NCBI GenBank assembly: GCA_006503535.1
Contig: QYRS01000002.1
Span: 3,968,001-4,032,000 of the forward strand
Origin: Arthrinium phaeospermum
Lineage: Eukaryota > Ascomycota > Sordariomycetes > Amphisphaeriales > Apiosporaceae
Length of the DNA stretch: 64,000 nucleotides
Direction: 5' to 3'
This document shows positions 9,555-20,923 of this stretch, one piece after another (the first letter of the stretch is position 1; each line of letters begins with the position of its first letter). The notes beneath the pieces were generated by a model that saw only the letters and a list, made by a program, of their open reading frames with translations, ran no database searches and was not told where the DNA came from. Made by a program: the position numbers and the translations under genes.

Positions 9555-11785
9555 ATGGCTCGCACCAAGCAGACAGCACGTAGAGGTAGGTGCTCATCCG
9601 TGGCACCGTTTGGCTTGCCCCGATATGAGTCCACGGATACTTTATACACGTTTAGAGTCGACTAACTGGAACTAAAGCCGCGAAATATGACTATGAGGAC
9701 GAAGAGAGTGAGAACTCTCAGGAGGAATCCGGCTCCGAGTCCGGATCCGAGTCCGAAGAGAACAAGAAGGCAAAGGAAGACAAGATCCAGAAAGAACATG
9801 CCCAGGTCCTAGAAGGCGTCGAGGTCATGGCGCTCGCCAAGAACAGCAGTGGCGCCTCCGAGGCATCCAAGCTCGGTTACGCCTCCAAGCTGGTCAGTAA
9901 CTGGTACCATCACAAGTGCGCTTACGATTCGTGCCAGCTCCGATGGAGCGAGTTCGCCGTCGTGGACGAGGAGGAGGCCGACCTCCAGAAGCGGGCCTTG
10001 CAGGTTCCCATCGTCCACCGCCACGAGTACAAGAACAAGCACTGGGTCACGTCCAATATCACCGTCCAGGACAAAGCCATGCGCCAGGTTCTCGACAAGG
10101 TCCTCCACAAGTACCAAGACCTCGACCTCGAAGTCATCAACTACACCTTTGAGCCCCCCTTCATGCCGCTGGTCCACCGATGGGATGTCCTGAAGACGTA
10201 CCACGCCGCGGCCGAAGCCGGAACCCTGAAGAATGCGGCGGCGGCCCTGCTCGCGTTCCTGACGCCTGTCATTGCGTCCTCGGTCCTCTCTCATGCCCTC
10301 ACTAGGAAGACGGGAAAGGTGAACTTTGAGAACATTTGGCAGATATTCCCTCCTAACGAGCTCGTCATCACCAAGTTCTTCGGCGTCGACACCATCTGCC
10401 GCGTCGTCCGATACAGATATCGCCCTGAGACCCGGACATGCCCGGCCGCCTGGACTATCGACATCGAGTACGTTGACTGGAACGGCGAGGCCAGCGGATT
10501 CACCACCACCAGCGTCAACATGTGTGAGTTTGACGGTTTCCGGCGGGTCCAGGCCCTGCCCGTCTTCCCCATCTCCTTCCTCGGCGATGTCGAGAAGACC
10601 AAAGCCACCTTCATCGAACGGGGACGCAAGTTTGAGAGCCTTCGCGGCTACAAGTTCATGCTTTGCAACGGCACCAAGATTCTCCTGGAGACGGAGAAGC
10701 CGGAGCAGCGGCCCGTTGCTGGCAAGGTGTGTGTGGACGCCTACGCGTACTACCGAAGCTGCAACATTGTGAAACCCAAGCTTCGACCTCTGTCCGGCGA
10801 AGAGGCTTCTGATGCTAAGACCGAAGCGGCTGATCCGGATCTTTCTGACACGCCCTACGAGATGGATTTCTCTGCAGCTCCGGTGGAGACTTCTACAGCC
10901 GCCAAGGGCCCGGCTGAGCGCACTGAAGATCTCCAGCCTCTGACCGACGAGCAGTGTCTCCTGTCTACGCCGTGGATGAAGGGCTTCGATCTCAAGTCCA
11001 AGGAGTGGTGCGAGCTGCGGGTCGACGAACTCAAGGACATGACCTGGAACGACGAGGCCTTTGAGAAGCTGGTCCTGCCCGAGGGCGAAAAGGACCTCGC
11101 CTGGGCCTTCGTCGAGAACAAGTCCCTCTCCAAGACGGACTTTGACGACTTCATCCCCGACAAGGGCCGCGGCCTCATCATCCTCATGTTCGGCCCGCCC
11201 GGCGTGGGCAAGACCTTCACCGCCGAAGCCGTGGCCGAGCGCTCGCGCGTGCCGCTGTACCTGATGAGCGCGGGCGACCTCGGCACGCAGCCGGCCGACG
11301 TCGAGAAGACGCTCGAGCGCGCCCTGGAGCTGTGCCGCATGTGGAACGCCATGCTCCTGCTGGACGAGGCCGACGTGTTCCTCGGCGCGCGCACCAACGA
11401 GAGCCTGGCGCGCAACGAGCTCGTCTCCATCTTCCTCACCAAGCTCGAGTACTACCAGGGCACCCTCTTCCTGACCACGAACCGCATCTCGAGCATCGAC
11501 CACGCCTTCCAGTCGCGCGTCGACCTGTTCCTGCCCTACCACGACCTGACCAACGCGGCGCGCCGGCAGGTGTGGGAGAACTTCATCGACCGCGCCGGGC
11601 GGGCCAAGTTCGACGTCGACGAGGCCTCGCTCGAGAAGCTGTCCCAGCTCAACCTCAATGGAAGGGAGATCAAGAACCTCATCAAGAGCGCGCAGCTGCT
11701 CAGCCTCAAGAGTGGCGGGAAGGTACCCATGGACCGGCTTTACATGCTGGCAGACAAGCGGGTGCAGGCGCTTAGCTTACTTTAA
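9555..11785 (+). CDS. AAA+ ATPase with a histone H3-like N-terminus
   Basis: Two exons (9555..9585 and 9678..11785) give about 712 aa. The 92-bp intron has donor GTAGGT, branch CTAAC and acceptor AAAG, and splicing is exactly in frame. Exon 1 reads MARTKQTARR, so after Met removal residues 1-8 equal histone H3 residues 1-8 (ARTKQTAR). Exon 2 continues AAKYDYEDEE and an acidic Ser/Glu-rich stretch of about 30 residues. A long N-terminal region resembles the DUF7025-type part of fungal AAA proteins. A single AAA+ module follows: Walker A GPPGVGKT at about 516-523, Walker B LLLDEAD at about 570-576, sensor TTNR, and VDLFLPYHD. AAA+ proteins remodel protein complexes using ATP; the target is unknown. 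The internal ATG at 9827 would remove tail and acidic region, but the exon 1 start has a better context. Confidence 0.86.
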
Positions 11786-12324
11786 GAGGCTTGTTGGTCA
11801 AGCTGGGTTTATGGGGTTTCGGGATGAAAGGTTCTGAGCGGTTTTCTTGTTTCACAGATTGTGAGGGGTTGCGGGTGATCAAGTTCGCTGGAGTCGGGAG
11901 TAGTTTCAGTCAAGGCAATGTTCAGAGGGAGTCAGACTTTTTAACGGGTGAAAGAGGGCGAGATGTGTGACTGCCTACTCCTTTTTATTTTCCTATAGCA
12001 AATGAAAGAGTTATACAATATCAAGTCTACTTTCATTCCTCAAGGGTAATAATGGGAAGCTTGGTAGGGAAGGTAGTGTCAACAGACTTGGGATTGTGTA
12101 AATAGGCTCGTCTGCCTTCTCTCTGATGCGGGTTTCTACCTTCATACCCCTTTCTACCGCGTTTTCACTAGGCCTGACCCATACCCCAGACACCCTCTGC
12201 CTCCTGACGACGGAAGAATATTTCGTACTATCGAGACATCAACTACGCAGGATCGTAAATCAGACTTTTCATCGAGAAGTCCGTGTCCTTGTCATCCCCG
12301 ATCGGGATCTCTTCCAACTACCGA
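11786..12324. other. Convergent intergenic region, ATPase to NLR
   Basis: About 0.54 kb between two convergent 3' ends. It holds only untranslated sequence as far as I can see; short ORFs have no support. Confidence 0.5.
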
Positions 12325-15300
12325 CTACCTAGACCAAAACATAATCGACTCATCATAGTCTTCCTCTGTTGCCGAAGCCCCGTTATTTCTGCGAGTGATG
12401 GCGCATCGCAGCTCCTCTGCTTTCGTTCTCCTGTCCTGGGCTTCTTCCATCATGCCCCTCTTCGCTGCGATCTCACTGAGCTTGAACCATGCCCTGGCTT
12501 CCTCGTTCCTGAATGTGCTACCATCTTGATAGATCTGAAGCGCCTCTTGGAGGGTGTCTCTGCGACTTATGTATCAATGAATAGGCCTCTTTCGGTTGGG
12601 TAATAGACTTACTCTGCTGGTTCCAGCTGGTTCATGCGGCATTGGTGCCATGCAACCTTGTAACAGGCGTCGGCGTATCTGTGGTGGCTTTTGCCCACCG
12701 TTTCGGCCAGCATTTCTGACGATGAAAGATGCGTTTGATAGGCCTCTTCGAATCTTTTCTGCTGGATCTGCAGGTTGCCATAGGCCAGATATACAATACC
12801 AGTCCTAGAAGCGTGAGTAGTCCGCCCGTCAGAGCCGTTTCCCATTCCACACACCCGTCTGCCTAATAGGTCAAAGGGCAAAATTTGCTTACCGGAAAGT
12901 TGTGCAATCCCGCTCCCCGTGCTCCTCGGCTCTCTTTGTGATCAGTTCCGACAGTAGGGTTTCGGCTTCTTGAAGCTTCCCTTGGAACATCAAGCACATG
13001 CCGAGGTGTGGCACGTATATCGAAGGGTCGCCCGGGCATGCTTCCCAGATTTTGAGGCATTGGCGAAAGGACACCTCGGCCTCGTCGTACCTCTTGAGCG
13101 ACATCCTTCCCACCCCGATTCCCCCCTCGCTCAGAGCCTCTCGGATGTCGGGACTGGACAGAAGGCCCAAGTCAATAGCCTGTCGAATCAAGTCATGTTG
13201 CTTCGAGAAGGCGTCGAAACATGGTTCGTTGCATTCACTCGCAATGGACCCATACACGCCGTGGATGTCCGCCAGAACCACCTGGCAGTTGTTTGGGTTC
13301 TTCTCGCAGCAGAGCTCGGCAGTTGAGAGTAGTAGCAGAGCAGACGAGAAATTCCCCCGCTCGTAGAAGTACCTACCACAATCGGTCAGTGTTGTCCCAT
13401 TGCTATCATGACGGCTGTGATCGCGACTGACCAAGCACAGTTATAGAGCAACTCGGTAAATTTGACAGAAGCATGTAAGTGAATGCCATCCTGTGCCTTG
13501 AAAGAGGCACCCCAGCGATCTGCTAGGCGGACCACATGGCTTGAGAGACGCTCTTGAGTTGGCCATAAGCTCCTGTCGTGGCGACTATGGCGTGGTGGTA
13601 CCCGCCACTGTTTGTTGATCAGTGTAAAGGCAGCATCGAAGGCAGCTTGTCTGGACTCTGGGGTCATGATGTAGTGACAATAGTCTTGCATCATCCTGTG
13701 TATCAAGATAGTCTTGATGTCCGGGTTTCTGTCAATGGCGTTATTCTCGCAGAGAAACGATCGGTTGACCTCGAATCGATGGCTGTCGACAATTTGCCGA
13801 AGCACATGATGCTGGCTTCCCAAAGAGCCGTCCGACAGGTCTTGTTCGCTCACTCCATCTGGGTCCAAGAAAGAAAGAAGCTCTAGTAATTTCCAGGCAT
13901 CCTCGTGGCCTTCGCTATATTTGATGCCGTCTACTGCGCTCCGGAAAGAGCTGGTTAGGCTGTCCTCGTAAAAGGAGTGGGGCGCCGCGATTGGTTTTGC
14001 TTCTTCGAAGAGTCGGGTGTTTGGATAGAGATCGATGTACTCTTTGAAGTCGATCTTCTTGACAGAAATCATGGATGCAACTGTGGTGAGAGAGAATGGA
14101 TGCCCTGCGACCTTTCCGTAGATCTGCTCTGCGTATTTTCGGTTTTGACGGCTCTCTTGGATTTTGGATATTCGGAAGAGGATATCAACCGACTCGTTGG
14201 CCTCTAACCCAGAGATGTACACAACCTCACCACCGGAGACTTGGAACGGAGGTCCCAACGCCGTATCCTTCCTGGATGTTACTAATATCGAGCCTCTGTT
14301 TCCAGAAGGCCAAAAGTCAGCCAGGCTCCAATCAGGTTGCGGGCTCGATGACTGCCTTGAGATTTGCTCCGGCAGCTCTACGTTGTCGAATATCAGTAAC
14401 CACTGCTTGTCTGCCTATGTGTTAGATCACTTTACACAGGTGTACATCTAGTTTGTAGCTTGTTGTGCCAAGAGCCCTTCACTTACCTGTGTCCTGGAGA
14501 TACCTCTTGACTCTTTCCCTACTCGCTGTCTGGTTGCTGGCCGTAGATGCAGGAGCGTGAGCCTTTAATCCAAGCTCATCGTCAAATTTGACGAAGCTTG
14601 TCACCAACTTGGCATTGGTCTCAGCCTGCGCTACCAGAACAATATCGTATCTTCCAGCTTTGATGGACTCAAAGGCGTACTCCAGGGCTATTTGGGTTTT
14701 GCCCATTCCGGGTATGCCGACCAAAGCCAATTTAGATTGATGTCCTGGGACTTTGCTGGGCTCAAGCGCCTTTCTCACTCTGGAGAGCGTATCCTCACGG
14801 CCTGTGAAGCCGGGGTTGCGCTGGTAAGGGGCGACATAATAACAGGGTAATTTAGCATCCCCCATGTGTGTCGTCAGCTGTGAGCGAATGGCTGGGGGAC
14901 GACTAGAGGCTTTATGACGGGCGGGGACTCTCAGGGACGTTTTCGGACTCATAGCCACCTTTCGAGAATAAACCAACTCGACTTTTCCAACCACTGCATT
15001 AGCCGGCATGTATCATCGCATGAGTCAAGTTGAAAATAGTAACTTACCAGGGATGGGCGCGTGAGCGGGCACTTGTATATTCTGGATCACAGATTTGATG
15101 TTCGTAATGAGCGTCATACTCGATCCACCCAAGCCAGACATATACTCGTGGCTATAGGGGAGCTCAGTTGTTGCATGCCGAGGCCTCGTTAAGGACCCCA
15201 GATCCTCCGAGATTACCTTCAACATTGTAGAAACGTTAAATATTGATCAACATGTATCAGAAAGGCGGTACGACGGTACTTACAAAGTGTTTCACTTTCT

Positions 15301-16192
15301 TAGGGAAACACCCGCGGCACAACCTGTAGGTCGATTTCTGGCTTGCGGTATACGCGGTTGTGTGGAAGAAGAAGAGAGACTCGGTGAAGCTTCTGCAAAG
15401 GCATCTCATTTTCGCCACGAACGCTTTCCCCTTGAGAATCTTCAAGCTCGACTTGTTGATGAAGTTGGCACCAATCTCACAACAAGCAGCTTCAAAGAAC
15501 GACATATCGAAGCGTTCAGCTTCCTCGTTGTGGATAGCACATACGAAAACGATATGGATCGTTTGATGGAATAGCAAGCTCCATGTCGGGTTATGCCGGG
15601 AGCATAACATTGCCTGCTTAGGAATTAGATCCTTAATCAACCGATAGCATTGGAAGGGGATACATGGCTCAATATTGACGAACCTCTTTGATTATCATGG
15701 AGCCAAAGGAGCATCCAATAAACACAATGCGAGTGCTTGTGGGCAAATGCAACAACTCCAATTCGTTGAGTAGGTCGTTGACATTTTGTCTCAGATTATC
15801 GTTCTTGTCTTCCCCGATGTAATTTGATACCCAGTCCTGAGAATATAGAGGCTCATGCACGTACAAAGAGCTAACTCTAGGAAGGGAGAGGAGATCTGCC
15901 CAGTTGCTCCAGTCTGCCTTGCTGCCAAGGGCTGACAACTGCCTCAGACTTGGACATATTACTATGCTTGTAATATGAGTACATGTTAGCCCAATAAAAA
16001 AAGGGGGGGAGGGGGTCGATCTTTGATGACTACGCGCTGTTGCTTATGGCTGTCACATCCAAGCACTTGCACCCAACTCTCCTTGTTCAAATTGACCTGA
16101 AAAGCAACTCACCAAAACTCTATGCCAAAAGAGTCACCTCCTATTCCTTCTATATCGGGGTTGGATGGAGGAAGCAATATTTTGAGAGGCAT
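12325..16192 (-). CDS. NLR (STAND) protein: alpha/beta-hydrolase, NB-ARC, TPR
   Basis: Nine exons were rebuilt: 16192..16113, 15966..15684, 15613..15284, 15216..15048, 14993..14487, 14410..13432, 13372..12893, 12804..12613 and 12559..12325. They sum to 1084 codons plus stop with every junction in phase. The N-terminal third resembles the SesB-type alpha/beta-hydrolase of fungal NLRs: EGIGGDS in exon 1, the nucleophile elbow GCSFG (Ser113) and AMLCSRHNPTWSLLFHQT. The NB-ARC part begins near NPGFTGRE, with P-loop GIPGMGKT (about 380-387), Walker B WLLIFDNVE and SILVTSR. The C-terminal half carries TPR-like helices (WYFYERGNFSSALLLL, IVYLAYGNLQIQQKRFEEA, LQEALQIYQDGS). Such proteins act in fungal self/non-self recognition and programmed cell death. 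An upstream exon is not excluded. Confidence 0.84.
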
Positions 16193-17548
16193 CTCGCATT
16201 TTTGCAGCTGTGGTTGTATGTGATGTCAAGGTCTTGTGTGCTTGCGTCTTTGCTTGTTGTTGTGGTGGTCAAGATCGAAGCAGGCCCATGCACTGTATAT
16301 GCACCGATATTGCATCATCAATAAGGCGTGAGGCTCTGTAGCAGTATCTCGAGTCTTGTTGGTTCACCGAAGATTGAGGCTGAACTTAGTCATTCGGGTC
16401 AAGATGGGCTTCGGAAGCGCAACGGGCAGGAATGGGCAATCACTCACTGTTTCCAATGCCCAAGTATAGTCAAGTCGTTTGGTGTACCCAAGTAGAGCCC
16501 AACAGTCATCATTCGGATGCTCATTACGCCACTCAAAGCCCAAGAAGCTGCCATCTGCATATCGGGTAAGTACCCGTCGAAGCCAGGCGATGCATATCAT
16601 CCCATTGTGACATCGTGACTAGAGACAGGCTGTTCAGTGAGGCATATGTTCATTGGGTATGGAAAGTCCATCTGTATGATCTGGACTCTCCACGGGCGTG
16701 TTCTCGTGTGATTCGAGGAGATAGGCACTCAAGAGGCTCTGCGAAGAAGGCATCATGCAAAATCATGTGGAATATGTTGGGGGTTGATGCTTGATGGGCT
16801 CACCTATCTCGCATGCATCTGAGATATAGCTAGATCAAATCGACCAGTACAGTACGAATTGTGTTTCTACACATGGCATCAGCGTTGGGTCTACAGGCAG
16901 GGAACATGGCTGCTTTGGGCCAGCCACATAAGCAGACCGAGAAGTGATCGTGGCATATCTATTGGACTAAAGACGGCGCCACGAATCAGAATTTTCGGTG
17001 TCCGCGACAAGCGCTAGTCCGGGTCGCCGGTAGCCTGCTTACAGATGCCCCGGGCTGTTGCCACCGGCGGCTATCATGGACTACCGCCACGGGCTAACAC
17101 CGAATGATCCATGGTTGGCTGCCACTATTGTTTGCCTTGGTCAGGCAGGCTTGGGCTTTAAACGCCACTTTGGCTGGAACCCACCGCCCTTGCAAGAAAT
17201 CATATGATCGAGGCAGGCTGGCTATTTGCTTGCAACCTACTGGTGCTTGTGAAAATGCACAGTACTTTTGGTGCATTCATCCCACTTGACTGGTGTGCAT
17301 AACATGAATAATTGCAGCCGAAGTCATGAGATTTGGCGATGGGTGTCAGGCATGGGCGAGGCCAAAACCGGGATGCTGCTCGCGTGCTTCACTTCATGAT
17401 CATTGCCTGACTTTTACGTCAAGTTGCATGAACGCATGCCATTGAATATATTTGCAGCACATAATTGGCCCAGGGCTTCGCCTTGGGACATGGTAGAAGA
17501 AAGGGAAGGAGGAGTGATGGGGTCGAATCATCATCAAAGCATTGCCTT
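16193..17548. other. Intergenic region, NLR to CorA-like gene
   Basis: About 1.35 kb. A 78-codon minus ORF at 16364-16600 has no recognisable motif and starts without supporting context. I see no other gene. Confidence 0.45.
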
Positions 17549-19269
17549 TTATTGCCTGCCCTGGAGTTCTATATCCACGTGTGTGTTTGCCGTGGGCTTT
17601 ACTCTTCTCCGGAATGTGTCCGGATATCGCAAGCGCCCAAGTCCTGAAAAGCCGAAGTAGATAGATATAGCTAGTACTAGCAATGAAGTAAGACCGAAGT
17701 GCCATAGCGAAGCGACGGCGCCATCAGGGGTAATCTCTATAACGTTCATCCCAAAGATAGAAGATATGAGAGACAGAGGCGCGAGAACGAAAACAATTCG
17801 AGTGAGCTTATTGATCTCGGCGGACTGGTCCATAGACCTATGTGCCTCCTCGAGCTGCACGGCGCTTTGCAGCACATTGCTACTTGACTCGCAACGCTCC
17901 ACCAACAATCGACATTTCTCGACCAGGTACAGGTAGTCTTTGAGAATGATATTTCTCATTGCCTCAGGCTCTATAGTGGATACTGAAGTACGCAGCGCCT
18001 TATCGATCGGGGAAGATCCAGTTGAGGTCGTGCCCCTTATTGGCCATGTGGCACAGTTTTGTAACAGGTCAAGATCGCGATGGATAAAGCTCTTGAACCG
18101 GTGTACTGTTCTAAGATTGAACCGTATCTGAGCCAAGGCCTCGCTCGTGGCGTTGTCGTCTTCCGCATCCTGGTTTTCGTCTATGTCATCCTCAATGTAG
18201 TTAAGGACTTGGTTCCAGGATAAAGCAGCTGATGAGAGCAGCGTGTAAAGGCCGACAATGGGATTGTCTTGGAGGGCCCGGGAGATTTCCGAAGGACTGC
18301 AGTCCCTGTACGGGTGATAGGGATGCGACGTCGATGAATCGACTGATGGGGTCCGGAGACTGCCAGCCTGGTTATCAGGGTGGAACAGCTCGTTGTATCG
18401 TACAGCATGTAATATGCTGAGGCTACCAAGGTTTAGGCTACCAAACTGAGTGATCCATTCTGAGCCAGCGAGTTGTGTTCCTTTGTCAAGCATGAAGAAA
18501 CCTGATTCTCGGTTAGTCTTACCGGTATATTCCCGGACAGTAATACATAGCTGGAATGGTAAGGATGGGGCCACGTACAAGTATCCTGACTTCGTCCTTC
18601 AATAGGCAGGAAGCAAAATGACACCACTTGCTCCATTGTGAGGTGTTGCGAGTCATGTAAGTGGACTCGGCGAACACGTGTCGAACCATACTTTCCGTCG
18701 AATAACCCCTTCTCGTGGCGCTGGACGGCATCTTTTGCTGTTTTTCGCGCCTTTGGATTCATTCGTGCCTTTTTGATGTGAGGTGATGTTCTCCAGAGGC
18801 TCACCAACCGGACGTGTACAAGATTATCCCTACGCGATAATAGGGGAGGAAGCTCATAACATGAGCGCACATTGTTTTGAACCTTTTCTAGTCCAAGGTG
18901 GCCAATGAGAAGTTCCCACGGGACGCGGTACTGAATAGCTAAGCGACTGATGGTGCTTGGAGATGGGAAGCCCTCCACGACAACCATCGCTATATCCTCT
19001 TCCGGCTTAGGAATATCCGCAGTCCCTTCGACAGGAGTAAGAGCTAGGTGTTTCTCACTACCCTCAGTATCCGTTTGTTGCCCGATTCCTTGTCGCGGTG
19101 ATGGCATTGGAGACGCATCAATCAATTTGTATAGAGAAATCGACGGCTCCCCTGCGTTGGTATTATTTGAGATGTAATGTCGAAGCTGGTTGAAGTAGAA
19201 ATCGTTTTCTGGCCATGCGGCACGAGACCTCCGCAGGAAGTCCTGTAGGTCTTGATCATCGCTTGACAT
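17549..19269 (-). CDS. CorA-like Mg2+ transporter-type membrane protein
   Basis: Two exons (19269..18579 and 18501..17549) give 547 aa. The 77-bp intron (GTACGT donor, CTAAC branch, CAG acceptor) resolves a frame change and fuses EGRSQDTC to FFMLDKG. The C-terminus has two hydrophobic helices, the first containing IFGMN, which carries the GMN signature of CorA channels, and the second LLVLAISIYFGF. The preceding region is long and helical (ILKDYLYLVEKCRLLVERCE, AHRSMDQSAEINKLTR), as in the CorA stalk. The N-terminal half is fungal-specific. Many such CorA-like fungal proteins are uncharacterised, so Mg2+ transport is inferred from the signature only. The start used is the ATG at 19269; the frame remains open upstream without a better ATG. 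Confidence 0.77.
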
Positions 19270-19828
19270 GGTAAGATGATTGCGCAGGAGGCGCTGGCAG
19301 CTAGATATTTGCTGCGGCAAACATCTACACAGCTCGGCAGCTTCTCTTTTGTGTTTATATAGTTTAGGTAAATTAGGTCTCTCCAGATCCTTTTTTCTTT
19401 CTTGCTAGGCAGAACTCCCCTGAGTAAAGAAAATGGAGAAGAAGAGAGGGAAATGAACCGAGTACGACTTTCTCACTGAGGGGCTGCACACTGCCAGCAC
19501 TTGAGCCGCAGCTAGCAATCCGCCACCCCATCCACCTTCAGCCTCCTTACCTTCCCATCACCCCAAGCTAGCCAATCATATAACGTCCGAGTGTCTGGCA
19601 AATGTTGAATTATATCACTATTGTATACCCAATGCGGCATAGAGTATGATTTGGTACAATGCATTTTATCGTTCATAATGGCCTTCAACGAAATAGGAGA
19701 AGCGACTAAGCCATGTTCACCACATTTCTAATAAGTAGTGACTTTAAGGATAGGCAAACCATCAACTTGACGAAACCGTGAGCAGATTCCAAAACATCAA
19801 ATACGTGCTCATATAGTTGTTATCGTCC
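19270..19828. other. Divergent intergenic region
   Basis: About 0.56 kb between the CorA-like gene (minus) and the oxygenase gene (plus). It presumably holds both promoters. No coding signal or repeat was noticed. Confidence 0.5.
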
Positions 19829-20923
19829 ATGGATCGGTCCCTCTCAACGGAGATTGTCTATTTCTCTAGAGACGACAAGTATGATGTTGAGAAGCCCTAC
19901 ACCACTTCCTTCCCTGTTGGACAGCTGGAGGGAGCGAAGGTTGACAATCACGAGTTCGATCATGTGCCAGTGACAGTCCAGGACATCAGGGGGTGTTTCA
20001 CACCCAAACTAAACTCCAACGGTTTTTGCTTCGTGGACCACCCTACCAGTCTCGATTCGAAAGCTTTTGACGACGTCAAGACAGTCACTGAAGTGTACTT
20101 TGCTGAACTTGCCGACATGTTCAAAATGCACTTCCCTCAATACCGGAAAATATCATTTCTCGATCAAGTCGTGCGTTTTTTAATCTTGCAAGAGGGCCAT
20201 CTCTTTCTGATCTCTTGCCCGTTCAACTTTTAATAACGTCGTTTGAGTCTAGGTGCGTCGCAGACTTCCAGACTATCCTGCCAAGAAAGGGGCGGCTGTT
20301 ACGACTTCACAACCATTCCGTTACGCCCATGTGGACTTCACGGAACATGGAGCTCTATTGAAGTTGTCAACTTCTCTGGCCGGTGATGTTGAGACGCGCT
20401 TGGGGGAGGCCAAAGATGGTCGTTGTGACATGCTTAAGTAAGTCTTTTCTCTTGAACACATGCGCGTTCTGCTTTCACATCTTGTCGCTCCCAGACGAGT
20501 TGGCAGACTTACCTTAGCAGCATATGGAGGCTTCTCAACAAAGCCCCAACTCCAGACTGGCCTTTGGCATGGTGTGATTATGGTACTGTTGATGCCGCCA
20601 ACGATACCATTGCGAACGATGTGGTGTATCCGAAGGGACTAGGCGAAACACACTTCCTTCGCAGCAACCCGAGACACGAATGGTGGTACTTGAGCGGGCA
20701 ACGGCCGAACGAGGTAGCAGTATTTCGGAATGTCTGTGTAGGAGACAGTGCATTGCCTCGTAAGGCCCCTTCTCCGAGTTTGAAGGCTTATAGCATACCC
20801 GATACTGATTATGGGCACTCTGTACCGACAGGTGGATTTCACTGCGCATTCTTCAATCCAGATGCTGGCCCAGCAGATGAATTGCGTGACAGCATCGAGG
20901 TGCGTGCAGCTGCTTGGTATTGA
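19829..20923 (+). CDS. CmcJ/NvfI-family oxygenase-like protein
   Basis: Four exons are proposed: 19829..20170, 20253..20437, 20521..20759 and 20832..20923, giving 285 aa. The last intron (72 bp) is a multiple of three without stops, so retention would give 309 aa. Diagnostic stretches include FRYAHVDFTEHG, IWRLLNK, WPLAWCDYGTVD, RHEWWYLSGQRPNEVAVFRN, GFHCAFFNPDAG and LRDSIEVRAAAWY. These match the fungal family annotated as CmcJ-like methyltransferase or GA4-desaturase-like, whose member NvfI is a non-heme Fe(II)/2-oxoglutarate enzyme. The HVD pair would fit iron binding; this is inference. The family often sits in secondary-metabolite clusters. The amidase lies downstream in the same orientation, but no biosynthetic core enzyme is adjacent. 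Confidence 0.76.

Noticed and set aside
9555..9585. A genuine histone H3 gene
   Set aside because: Only residues 1-8 after Met match; downstream sequence has no H3 globular fold and continues in frame into an AAA+ ATPase.
9809..11542. 577-codon minus-strand ORF
   Set aside because: Antisense of the AAA+ ATPase; its composition (Leu/Val/Glu/Gly-rich) mirrors the sense gene and no family motif is seen.
16364..16600. Further upstream exon of the NLR or a separate small gene
   Set aside because: No motif, and the exon 1 ATG at 16192 already gives a coherent start with a good donor.
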